This document shows, in pieces, positions 54,173 to 62,709 of a DNA stretch of 64,000 nucleotides (position 1 is its first letter; each line of letters starts with the position of its first letter). Origin of the DNA: JADCRZ01 sp041751095 (GTDB lineage: Bacteria; Bacteroidota; Bacteroidia; Chitinophagales; Chitinophagaceae); the NCBI GenBank assembly GCA_041751095.1, contig JBGSYC010000228.1, positions 1-64,000 of the forward strand, given 5' to 3'. Under the pieces are notes generated by a model. The model was not told where the DNA came from, did not search any database, and saw only the letters and a program-made list of their open reading frames with translations. The position numbers and the translations under genes were made by a program.

Positions 54173-55912
54173 ATGGTTCTGAAGAATAAACGCAAACAAG
54201 TCAATGGAAAAGAGGAAAAGGTTCTTACAGGCATCTATGGTTTTGATGAAATTACTGAAGGCGGATTGCCGAAGAACAGGCCCGTGATCGTATGCGGAAA
54301 TACGGGGAGTGGAAAGACGATAATGTCTATGGAATTCCTGGTAAAAGGAGCGGTTGATTTTGATGAACCGGGAGTTTTTATGTCTTTCGAGGAAACAAAG
54401 GATGAACTTGCCATGCATATGAGCTCAATTCCTTTTGACCTAGATGGCCTCATTAAAGAAAAGAAGTTGTACATCGAATATCTTGACGTTGGTAATTCTC
54501 AAAATACAGAGGTCGGAAAATACGACCTGGAAGGTCTCTTTGTGCGGCTGGAAAATGCCATCGACGCTATTGGAGCCAAACGCGTTGTTCTTGATTCACT
54601 TGATGCCCTGTTTTTCGGGCTTGACAATAATGTATTAAGATATGAAATCAAGCGGCTTTTCAAATGGTTGAAGCGAAAAAAAACAACAGCGGTAATCACT
54701 TCTCAATCGGATAACGCATTTTTTATCAACGGGGGGCTGGAGCAATACGTAGCGGACTGCGTGATTGCACTGGACAACAGGGTAGTTAGCCAGATTGCGA
54801 CCAGGCGTTTAAGGATATTGAAGATGCGGGGTTCGGCACATGGAAATAATGAGTATCCGTTTATCATCGACGGGAACGGAATGTCGGTGCTGCCCCTGAT
54901 TTCCCCCCTGAAAGATCATAGGATATCTACAAAACGGATAACGTCCGGCGTGAAAGATCTTGATGGCATGCTTGATGGGCAGGGATTTTTTGAAGGCAGT
55001 AGCATCCTTGTTTCAGGCTCCGCCGGTACTGGTAAAACGAGTTTAGCCGTTTCTTTGATCAATGCGACCAGCGAAAAAAAAGTGCGTGGCCTTTATTGTG
55101 CATTTGAAGAATCAACCGCCCAGATAACAAGAAACATGCGTTCGATCGGCCTTGATATCGAGCCGCATATCAAATCCGGTGTCTTAAAATTCTATTCGTC
55201 CAGGCCTACTCTTCAAAATTTTGAACTGCACCTGATTGCGATCCGGAAAATCATAGAGGAATTCAAGCCGGAAATTATAGTTCTGGACCCCGTAACGAAT
55301 TTAATGTCTGAAAGTATCAATAGCGAGATCAGGCAGATGCTGGCACGTTTTGTAGATTATTTAAAAGGCGAAAACATAACCACCCTTTGTACAGCTGCGA
55401 TTACGCTTGAGAGTATTAAGAGCAATCCAAGCGATGAAGGAATTTCAGCAATGATGGATACATGGATACTGGTGCGTGATATAGAGCAAAACAGTGAGCG
55501 TAACCGCGGGATATATGTTTTGAAATCACGCGGAATGAATCATTCCACGCAGGTCAGGGAATTTGTTATTACAGAAAAGGGAATCTCCCTTCTTCCAATT
55601 TATATCAGTTCTCAGGGAATACTAACGGGTTCGGCTAAGCTGGAAGATCGGTTAAAAGAAGAAGAGCAGGATAGTTTACACCAGTTATCATTAGAAAAAC
55701 AGCAGAAGGAAATAGAAGAAAGACGCTTAATCCTTGAAGAGAAGATTGCCTTGCTAAGAAAGAATTATGATGCTGAAATAGAAGCGTTGCGAAAAAATGA
55801 AACAGAAAAGAGCTTAAGGGAAGGTTTGCGGAAAAAAAGTAGAGCTGAAATTACAGGTTTAAGGAATAAGATAAACAGTTCAGCCGAAAAATCAAAAAGC
55901 AGGAATAAGTGA
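54173..55912 (+). CDS. KaiC-like double-domain ATPase
   Basis: 579 residues, two RecA-type KaiC domains. CI: Walker A GNTGSGKT (42-49), EE in MSFEETKDE, Walker B RVVLDSLDALFF. CII: Walker A GSAGTGKT (~282-289), EE in AFEESTAQI, PEIIVLDPVTNL. The segment DEGISAMMDTWILV near residues 423-430 aligns with the phospho-site region of cyanobacterial KaiC; the two residues there read Ser-Ala rather than Ser-Thr. A basic coiled-coil tail extends from about 485 to 579. Related proteins oscillate in phosphorylation with KaiA and KaiB, or act in stress signalling in heterotrophs. It is followed by KaiB-like and histidine-kinase genes. Confidence 0.92.
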   Translation: MVLKNKRKQVNGKEEKVLTGIYGFDEITEGGLPKNRPVIVCGNTGSGKTIMSMEFLVKGAVDFDEPGVFMSFEETKDELAMHMSSIPFDLDGLIKEKKLYIEYLDVGNSQNTEVGKYDLEGLFVRLENAIDAIGAKRVVLDSLDALFFGLDNNVLRYEIKRLFKWLKRKKTTAVITSQSDNAFFINGGLEQYVADCVIALDNRVVSQIATRRLRILKMRGSAHGNNEYPFIIDGNGMSVLPLISPLKDHRISTKRITSGVKDLDGMLDGQGFFEGSSILVSGSAGTGKTSLAVSLINATSEKKVRGLYCAFEESTAQITRNMRSIGLDIEPHIKSGVLKFYSSRPTLQNFELHLIAIRKIIEEFKPEIIVLDPVTNLMSESINSEIRQMLARFVDYLKGENITTLCTAAITLESIKSNPSDEGISAMMDTWILVRDIEQNSERNRGIYVLKSRGMNHSTQVREFVITEKGISLLPIYISSQGILTGSAKLEDRLKEEEQDSLHQLSLEKQQKEIEERRLILEEKIALLRKNYDAEIEALRKNETEKSLREGLRKKSRAEITGLRNKINSSAEKSKSRNK

Positions 55913-55965
55913 ATACCGGCCAATAACATGAAAGATAGCATTGACAAAATCAATCAGGTAGTAAA

Positions 55966-56262
55966 GTGAAGACAGACCCAAAAGAAATTGCCAGCCCAAA
56001 GTATGTTCTCCGGCTATTTGTTTCCGGGATATTACCGAATTCACTTCATGCGATAAAAAATATCAAAAGAATCTGTGAAAAGTATATAAAAGATAATTAT
56101 GAACTGGAAATTATTGATATCTACCAACAGCCTGAGCTGGCGGTAAGCGAACAGATTATTGTTATCCCTGTAATGATTATAAAGAACCCTTTACCGGAGA
56201 GACGGCTGATCGGTGACATGTCGAGCGCCGAAAAGGTTCTGGAAATTCTTAATATTAAATAA
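55966..56262 (+). CDS. KaiB-like protein
   Basis: 98 residues from a GTG. The KaiB thioredoxin-like fold: YVLRLFVSGILPNSLHAIKNI, YELEIIDIYQQPELAVSEQIIVIPVMI and ERRLIGDMSSAEKVLEIL, matching the standard KaiB order. KaiB binds KaiC CI and, in cyanobacteria, the kinase SasA. A 13-codon frame (ATG at 55928) ends across the GTG in another frame, so this leader may couple initiation. Confidence 0.9.
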   Translation: MKTDPKEIASPKYVLRLFVSGILPNSLHAIKNIKRICEKYIKDNYELEIIDIYQQPELAVSEQIIVIPVMIIKNPLPERRLIGDMSSAEKVLEILNIK

Positions 56263-56268
56263 CTCTCC

Positions 56269-57714
56269 ATGGTGAAGGACTTTGATGCTCTTATCAATGA
56301 CAATGAGAAATTAATCCTTGAAAATAATGCCCTTGCTTTACAATTAAACGAGGCCACAGAAGTCATTGAAGCCATAAAAAACGGTAAGGTTGATGCTGTA
56401 TTCCATGGTAACAACGAACCTTCAACTGTTTTAGCCGCAACGTCTGACGATCAGACTTACAGGAAGTTTATAGAAAATATGTCGGAGGGTGTTGTTACCC
56501 TTCACACGGATGGAATTATTATGTACAGCAATTCAGGCTTCGCCAGGATGGTGAATCTGCCGCTTGAAAAAGTGATTGGTACCAACTTCCGTAGTTTTAT
56601 TCCGGAGAATTATATGGAGAATTTTGAACAGTTCTTCAATGCATTCCCCGAAAATAATTCGAAAGTTGAATTAACATTTCCCGATGAAAATGGGGTGCGC
56701 GCGCATTTTATTGTATCATTAAATAAATTACAACTGCAGGATTTTGTGGCCCTTAATCTTGTTTGCACAGACGTAACAAGTCAGAAGAAGGCGGAAGAAG
56801 ATTTAAGGATACTGAACCAAAACCTTAAAAAAGCAATAGATGAACGCAGCCGTTCTGAAAAGAGCGTGGTGCTTCTCAATAAAGAATTAAAAGAAAATAT
56901 TAAGATACTTGAAGATGCCAATGCAGAGCTTGCCGCATTTGCCCACATTGCCTCCCATGATCTGCAGGAACCGCTGAGGAAGATTATCACCTACAGCAGC
57001 CTGGTGAGGCGCGACTATTACGATAGTATTGACGCCCGGGGTCAAAGCTGTTTGCAGAATATGGAGAATGCTTCTGAGAGGATGCGGGAGTTGATCAACG
57101 ATATTCTTAAATACTCCGGATTATCAAAAGACCTTGAGTTTAGGCCAACGAACCTGCAATCGGTTGTAAATGACACCCTTTCTAATCTTGAAATTCTTAT
57201 CTCAGAATCAAAAGCAAAGATTACCAGAAAAAGAGAATTGCCGGTCATTGATGGCCATCCCGGTCAACTGAGGCAGTTGTTCCAGAACCTTATCAGTAAT
57301 TCCCTGAAATTTGTGGCAACTGACAGACCGCCTGAAATCATCATTACCTATGAAACGATGAAGGGCAAAGACTTGTGGCAAAGTGATAAAAACAGGCTAA
57401 TGGAAGATTTTTGTGTTTTGAGTATAATGGATAACGGAATAGGATTTGATCCGGAATATAAAATCAAAATATTTGAAATTTTCCAGAGGTTACATGGCAA
57501 TTCTACGTACAATGGTACTGGCGTCGGCCTCGCCATCTGCAAAAAAATTGTTTTACACCACAATGGTTTTATTACCGCCGATAGTAAGATCAACGATGGC
57601 TCGAAGTTTACCATTGCACTTCCGGTGAGCCAGGCAACTGGTCAAAAGCATAGTTTGGAGTTTGATTACCCAACAACAGATGAGGTTGTTACAGGTGTTG
57701 ATAACTTGCTGTAG
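56269..57714 (+). CDS. PAS-domain histidine kinase linked to KaiC/KaiB
   Basis: 481 residues, cytoplasmic (no membrane segment). N-terminal coiled-coil, PAS at about 70-175 (VTLHTDGIIMYSNSGFARMV), second coiled coil, then HisKA with His near 230 (AHIASHDLQEPLRKI) and HATPase with LFQNLISNSLKF, DNGIGFDPEYK and GTGVGLAICKKIV. It starts 6 bp after the KaiB stop, so the three genes form one operon. By position it could serve as a SasA-type output kinase, although it lacks the KaiB-like sensor domain of SasA. Confidence 0.9.
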   Translation: MVKDFDALINDNEKLILENNALALQLNEATEVIEAIKNGKVDAVFHGNNEPSTVLAATSDDQTYRKFIENMSEGVVTLHTDGIIMYSNSGFARMVNLPLEKVIGTNFRSFIPENYMENFEQFFNAFPENNSKVELTFPDENGVRAHFIVSLNKLQLQDFVALNLVCTDVTSQKKAEEDLRILNQNLKKAIDERSRSEKSVVLLNKELKENIKILEDANAELAAFAHIASHDLQEPLRKIITYSSLVRRDYYDSIDARGQSCLQNMENASERMRELINDILKYSGLSKDLEFRPTNLQSVVNDTLSNLEILISESKAKITRKRELPVIDGHPGQLRQLFQNLISNSLKFVATDRPPEIIITYETMKGKDLWQSDKNRLMEDFCVLSIMDNGIGFDPEYKIKIFEIFQRLHGNSTYNGTGVGLAICKKIVLHHNGFITADSKINDGSKFTIALPVSQATGQKHSLEFDYPTTDEVVTGVDNLL

Positions 57715-57797
57715 GTGGTCACGTGAGGATCTGTCTGGTATTGACGCCGGTTAAACTTTCATAATCACACCTTACAGGCTTTCACGATATTCAAGGA

Positions 57798-58043
57798 TTA
57801 ATTACCAGAAAACGGAAACACTTTTTGTTCGTACAGATGAATGTCGTCGGTCCCCGTTAATGCCATTATTTTCGGATGTTCATGAGTATTTACATTGTAA
57901 CAGAATCGCACAAAGAATTCGTAAAGCTTGTACACGTCGCACATTAGATCGCCATCCCTGTAATTGACCAGGTAAAGGCCAAAATTCTGCACCTTTTCAT
58001 CCTGCTCGGTCTTATCTAAATTTTTAAAATCAGTAATTGTCAT
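57798..58043 (-). CDS. Small conserved-looking hypothetical protein
   Basis: 81 residues, acidic and aromatic-rich (FGLYLVNYRDGDLMCDVYKLYEFFVRFCYN), with no signal peptide or membrane segment. The length and regular composition look coding, and it has a plausible ATG. I do not recognise the family. It converges on the KaiC-linked kinase gene. Confidence 0.6.
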   Translation of the reverse strand: MTITDFKNLDKTEQDEKVQNFGLYLVNYRDGDLMCDVYKLYEFFVRFCYNVNTHEHPKIMALTGTDDIHLYEQKVFPFSGN

Positions 58044-58239
58044 GTGCGTAAGCTACAGGTAATAAAGGTGGAGTACGAATATGATTAAAGGACATAGATA
58101 ACGCCATGAGCACGCTGCAATCACATATAGTTTTTTGTGTCAACCAAGGGGTACAACATGATTGTTATGGCGAATGGCCACATATCTGATGTGATGCTCC
58201 GGTGAACATGAGAGGATGCTTCCTATCTTATTTCCTCGC

Positions 58240-58346
58240 TTATAGAGAGATAATAGTGAAGGTAGTTTCTGCTCCCAATTCACTCTGTACAGAAATATGA
58301 CCACCATATTATCAACTATTTTTTGCATTAGCTTTTTTTTTGACAA
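58240..58346 (-). pseudogene. Remnant of a histidine-kinase ATPase C-terminus
   Basis: Reading on the minus strand, MQKIVDN is followed, after restoring one missing base, by HGGHISVQSELGAETTFTIISL and a TAA at 58240-58242. This is the usual last segment of a HATPase domain (the G2 box and final strands). Nothing upstream of it encodes the rest of a kinase. A short frame covering the same bases is therefore best read as a relic, not as a gene. Confidence 0.7.
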
Positions 58347-58630
58347 TCATTATTGAGCGGGGTAAACTGCAGAATACGGTGCATGCAAAACAAAGCAAAA
58401 GAAACAGATGAACCAAAACAACATAGCTTAATTTGTAAGGGTAAACACTTTGATTGTGCCCGGAATATCTGTTTTTAAGTGTAAACCTTTAACACACTCA
58501 ACATCAGGTGAGGTCACTGAGGTTTGTGACGTTTGAATAGTTCATATCGTTTAGGCCTTTGGTTTAACAGGTGCTAACCTTGCAGGTTTCTCAAACATTT
58601 CATTAATTTTTCATCCACTGTTATCGGTAA

Positions 58631-58670
58631 ACGCAAAAAAGCTGCCCTTTTATGGGCAGCTTTTTTGCGT
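58631..58670 (-). terminator. Strong terminator after the lipoprotein gene
   Basis: A 17-bp perfect inverted repeat (ACGCAAAAAAGCTGCCC and complement) with a 6-nt loop. On the minus strand the GC stem runs into TTTTTT. It lies 22 bp past the lipoprotein stop. Confidence 0.92.
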
Positions 58671-58691
58671 TAAGATAATACCTCCGGCCAT

Positions 58692-59891
58692 CTAAAAATT
58701 TGTTGGCTGGGCGATCACGGGGCAGTTTATGATCGCGCCCGTAGGTTTTAGTCCTGCTATAAGAGGATTTGGGTCTCCGGTATTGGCGGGAGCGTTGGTT
58801 ACTGAACCTTCGGTAAATAGTTTTTGTAAGTCTGCAATACTCTTTACCCGCCTGCGCTTGCCCGCCTGGATTGCTGCATTGGTCCATACGTATATGTGTG
58901 CATCCCACATTGGGCTATAGTTATTATTATCTTCCTTATTGTTATCCGGATCCAGGGGAAACACGTTAATGGGGTCAAATGCAATCCCGTCAAGAATAGT
59001 TGAATTCAATCCCTGGCGTTCAGGATTATTGGCGCCGGTTTCGCCGTTTGCAGTTGGGGCAAAGCCCAATAATGCAGATTTGTCATTAGGCATGCTTTTG
59101 CCAAACATTGGGAGTTTAGCTAACCTGGGTGTATATGTTCCGCGCTCAATAGTGGCAGCGCCCATATCAGAAGATTCTGTCACGAGGTGGAAATAATATT
59201 GCGCGCCACCTTCAAACCCGTCAAGCAGTTCAAAGACCACAGTACCTTTGGCCTCGTCCATGCTCACCAGATGATCATGCGTTCCGGTGCTGTTTGCGAC
59301 GATTGAAGCGCTCATCACTAAGCCACTCGGGAAAACGATTACAGGAGAATATTCTGCATCACCAACCGAGCCTGGTTGCGCCTTTGCGGGTGGAAACGTG
59401 TTGGGGAACATGCCAGGTTCGATGGACCGTACCGGCTTGAAATCTACATCTCCCCTGAATTTAATCATTCCGTTCTCGATAGTCACCTGCTGGCTTCCGG
59501 CAGTGCCACGCCCGTTCACAAGCTTGGGCGCATAGTTAAGTCCCATCATCTTAGCTACCTTAAAGTCGGCCGATTCTGTGATAATGAAATAGGTAGGATT
59601 GCCACTGGGCCCAATTCCTTTATAAACCGGCAGCGTTACCCATTTCTTCTTATAGTCGATTGCTAACGAACTGGGCAAAAACACGTTCTGTTCACGGGTG
59701 AACCTTTTACTATCAACGAGCATTTTCATAAAGTCTTCCTTGCTGATATTTCTTTGCCTGGCCGCGCCCGATAAAAGTTCATCGGCTTCTTTCAGACTGT
59801 CAGGCATCGTGGCGTCTGGATTTTTTTTGCACGCTGAAAAGATCAGGATTGTGAGAGCAAACCACGTAAAAAACCGGATTGATGATTTCAT
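58692..59891 (-). CDS. Lipoprotein of unknown function (paralogue 1)
   Basis: 399 residues. Signal peptide with lipobox (FTWFALTILIFSACKK). The mature protein is beta-rich; landmarks are LPVYKGIGPSGNPTYFIITESADF, GLNYAPKLVN, VDFKPVRSIEPG, GTHDHLVSMDEAKGT, PMWDAHIYVWTNAA and IINCPVIAQP. No catalytic or metal motif is certain. The paralogue at 62710-63990 shares these landmarks (about 35-40% identity by eye). It is divergent from the response-regulator gene, so the two share an upstream region. Confidence 0.75.
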   Translation of the reverse strand: MKSSIRFFTWFALTILIFSACKKNPDATMPDSLKEADELLSGAARQRNISKEDFMKMLVDSKRFTREQNVFLPSSLAIDYKKKWVTLPVYKGIGPSGNPTYFIITESADFKVAKMMGLNYAPKLVNGRGTAGSQQVTIENGMIKFRGDVDFKPVRSIEPGMFPNTFPPAKAQPGSVGDAEYSPVIVFPSGLVMSASIVANSTGTHDHLVSMDEAKGTVVFELLDGFEGGAQYYFHLVTESSDMGAATIERGTYTPRLAKLPMFGKSMPNDKSALLGFAPTANGETGANNPERQGLNSTILDGIAFDPINVFPLDPDNNKEDNNNYSPMWDAHIYVWTNAAIQAGKRRRVKSIADLQKLFTEGSVTNAPANTGDPNPLIAGLKPTGAIINCPVIAQPTNF

Positions 59892-60436
59892 GTTAATAAT
59901 TTGAATTTAAGAAATTAATTGTCCAATTAGCTATCGGCAACCAGACTACATTGTCTTCCCGGGTGCAGTGCAGAAGTAGTTGCTTTTTATCAATAGCAAA
60001 GCAAGGCCAAAAAGATTAAAGAAGTCATCACGGAAACATTACATTAGTGTGAATTAATCTGATCGGAATAGTAAAGATCTGCATGAACGAAATGAGGCTG
60101 GAGAAGCACTATAACGAATAATTCTAAAGTGAATCAAGCTGGTCTTAAGTGTTTTGCAAGTTTATTAGAGGGAATTGGCAATTAATTAGAACTAAATATT
60201 ATATAGAACTCATTTGTGATATTGCTGTGATAACTTATAGGTAATTTTATAATTGTTTTACTTAGATACACTAAGCAGAGCAGAAATATTAAGCAACAAT
60301 GCTGTTGCCTCTTGCCATGCAGGCTTTGTTCGATCATAAATAACAGGCGACAAGTGAAAACATAAGGGGGTTCCGCCCGCGTTAGTGGGGGCATGGCAAA
60401 AGGCAGTGCAAGTTATCTCATGAAAATTATGTTAAT
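59892..60436. other. Divergent control region between the lipoprotein and the response regulator
   Basis: 545 bp, A/T-rich, no convincing frame. It must contain the promoters of both the lipoprotein (minus) and the two-component genes (plus). No inverted repeat strong enough to name as an operator was found. Confidence 0.5.
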
Positions 60437-61138
60437 GTGAAAGAAGTATTAATAATAGAGGATGACGGGGATATTGCCGACCTACTTGCCATTCACCTTC
60501 GTGATATGGATTGCAATGTCAGCAAATCAGCTAATGGTCGTGAGGGATACGAAAAAGCCCGGGATAAAACCTACGACATGATTGTGCTGGATATCATGCT
60601 TCCGGAAATGGACGGACTTGAAATCTGCAGCAGGCTGAGGAAAGAAAAGAACACAGCTCCTATCGTCATGCTTACTTCCAAGGCAGAAGAGATGGATAAG
60701 ATATTAGGTCTTGAATATGGAGCTGATATGTATGCGACAAAACCCTTTAACATTGTGGGTTTTAAAGCGATGCTGAAAGCTTTGTTCAGAAGGATTGATA
60801 TCTCACGAAGTGAAACGAGTGCCGAGAAGTGCGAAATGATAAGCGTGGATAGCATGACGATAAACATCACCAAAAGATGTGTGCATATCAATGATCAGCG
60901 TATAGATCTTACTCCAAAAGAGTTTGAGCTGCTTGCGTTGTTAGCTGCGCATCCAGGGCATATTTACTCCAGGGAGCAGTTGCTGAGCCTGATATGGGGG
61001 TATGAATATCATGCGTATGAACATACGGTGAACAGCCATATCAACAGGTTACGGGCTAAAATAGAACCTGATATTACCAATCCAAAATATATCTTAACCA
61101 GCTGGGGCGCGGGCTACCGGTTTGCTGATAAAATATGA
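60437..61138 (+). CDS. OmpR-type response regulator
   Basis: 233 residues from a GTG. Receiver domain: acidic EDD near residues 8-10, phospho-acceptor D52 (LDIMLPEMDG), Thr/Ser switch in MLTSKAEE and Lys in ATKPFN. The C-terminal winged helix (about 135-232) ends with EHTVNSHINRLRAKIEPD and TSWGAGYRFADK. It overlaps the histidine kinase start by ATGA and will be made with it. Confidence 0.92.
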   Translation: MKEVLIIEDDGDIADLLAIHLRDMDCNVSKSANGREGYEKARDKTYDMIVLDIMLPEMDGLEICSRLRKEKNTAPIVMLTSKAEEMDKILGLEYGADMYATKPFNIVGFKAMLKALFRRIDISRSETSAEKCEMISVDSMTINITKRCVHINDQRIDLTPKEFELLALLAAHPGHIYSREQLLSLIWGYEYHAYEHTVNSHINRLRAKIEPDITNPKYILTSWGAGYRFADKI

Positions 61139-62607
61139 GCAGATTTTTAAGTAAACTATACTGGAAAATATTCGCCATCTTTCTTGTAATCATTATTTCC
61201 CTGGGCGGTATCTATATTTTCATAACTGCCAAAACTGTTATTTCCTATTTCCAGGAAACAAGTCAACGCCTGCATGCAGATGTAGCAAGAAAAATAGCTG
61301 AAGACACCCAACCCTTTATAAATGGCGCCATCAACAAGCCTGCTGTCGAAGACCTTTTTCATGATGTGATGATACTTAACCCGGGAGCAGAAATTTATCT
61401 GCTCAATAAAGAAGGGCACATACTAACGTATTCTGCCCCCGACTCGGTAGTAACTCAAAGCGCAGTTTCATTAGCTCCGATTGAAAAGTTTCTCGCTTCA
61501 AACGGGTCGATATTTATTGAAGGTGACAACCCCCGGCATAAAGGCGCTAAAAAGGTTTTTTCGGCTGCACGCATCGAAACAAGGGGTATACACAAAGGGT
61601 ATATCTATGTGATTCTTGGAGGGGATAAGTATGAGTCTGTAACATCGGTTTTAATGAATAGCTACAAACTCAAGATTGCAGTGGCAAGTATTATATTTAC
61701 CGTTTTGGCTGCATTGCTGGTAGGCCTTGCAGCTTTTGTTTTTATCACACGCGACCTGAACAAGATCATCGGGCATGTGAAAGAGTTTCAGAAAGGAAAC
61801 TGGGGGGAAAGAATACATTTAAATTCCGGAGGAGACCTGGGGCTGCTGGCAAGAACATTTAATAATATGGCCGATACCATTGCTGCTAACATTGAGAACG
61901 TAAAGGCGATGGAGCAATCGCGCCTTGAACTTATTGCCAACGTATCCCATGATCTGAGAACGCCTTTAGCGGTGATACAGGGGTATGCTGAAACACTGCT
62001 TTTGAAGAAATCCTCCCTATCCGAAAATGAAAAGGAGCATTTCACCGGGATTGTAGTAAAAAATGCTTCTAAGTTAAAGAAACTCGTAGATGAACTTTTT
62101 GAGCTGTCGAAGCTTGAGGCCAGAGCAATCGTGCCGAATTTTGAACAATTCTCAATAGCGGAGCTTTTGCTCGACAATGTAATGAGGTACCGGATACTTG
62201 CTGATGAAAAAGGAATAACCATTCATACAGATATTCCTAAAGATACCCGCCTGGTGTATGCTGACGTTGGCCTGATAGACCGGGTGCTGCAGAACCTGAT
62301 TGATAACGCACTGAATTTTACTCCCCCGAAGGGCACCGTCATTGCGGGTCTTAAGCCAATGAATGGCGATATTGAAGTAAGCATTGCTGATAATGGTGTA
62401 GGCATTCCGCCAGAAAAGCTTCCGCATATTTTTGAACGGTATACCCATGCTGAATACAAAGGTGCGGGAAATGCGGGCATAGGTCTTGGCCTTGCAATAA
62501 TTAAAAAAATATTAGAACTGCACAACACTGTAGTTCATGTGAAAAGCAATGTAGCAGAAGGCAGCATCTTTTATTTTAACCTGCCTGTGGTTAAGGAGAA
62601 AAAGTAA
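61135..62607 (+). CDS. Membrane histidine kinase with HAMP domain
   Basis: 490 residues. Two membrane helices (about 13-30 IFAIFLVIIISLGGIYIFI and about 182-205 IAVASIIFTVLAALLVGLAAF) flank a periplasmic sensor of about 150 residues. HAMP follows (DLNKIIGHVKEFQKGNWGERI), then HisKA with His272 (NVSHDLRTPLAVIQGYAE), and HATPase motifs LIDNALNFT, DNGVGIPPEK and GIGLGLAIIKKIL. It pairs with the adjacent OmpR-type regulator. Flanked by two related lipoproteins, which may provide its signal or be its targets. Confidence 0.93.
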   Translation: MSRFLSKLYWKIFAIFLVIIISLGGIYIFITAKTVISYFQETSQRLHADVARKIAEDTQPFINGAINKPAVEDLFHDVMILNPGAEIYLLNKEGHILTYSAPDSVVTQSAVSLAPIEKFLASNGSIFIEGDNPRHKGAKKVFSAARIETRGIHKGYIYVILGGDKYESVTSVLMNSYKLKIAVASIIFTVLAALLVGLAAFVFITRDLNKIIGHVKEFQKGNWGERIHLNSGGDLGLLARTFNNMADTIAANIENVKAMEQSRLELIANVSHDLRTPLAVIQGYAETLLLKKSSLSENEKEHFTGIVVKNASKLKKLVDELFELSKLEARAIVPNFEQFSIAELLLDNVMRYRILADEKGITIHTDIPKDTRLVYADVGLIDRVLQNLIDNALNFTPPKGTVIAGLKPMNGDIEVSIADNGVGIPPEKLPHIFERYTHAEYKGAGNAGIGLGLAIIKKILELHNTVVHVKSNVAEGSIFYFNLPVVKEKK

Positions 62608-62640
62608 CCGGATACACATGGCGACGATTGCTATTATAAT

Positions 62641-62676
62641 TTTACCAACAGCCGCCGTTAGGCAACTGTTGGTAAA
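62641..62676. terminator. Terminator between the kinase and the second lipoprotein
   Basis: TTTACCAACAG at 62641-62651 pairs with CTGTTGGTAAA at 62666-62676. It lies between convergent genes and can stop both. Confidence 0.75.
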
Positions 62677-62709
62677 GTTTATCCCGTTTATTTTGATGCT
62701 GCTGTGAAT

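Noticed and set aside
58140..58346. 68-residue minus-strand frame starting MSKKKLMQK
   Set aside because: Its start shares sequence with a kinase ATPase relic, and restoring one base gives the kinase C-terminus in another frame, so this frame is a by-product.
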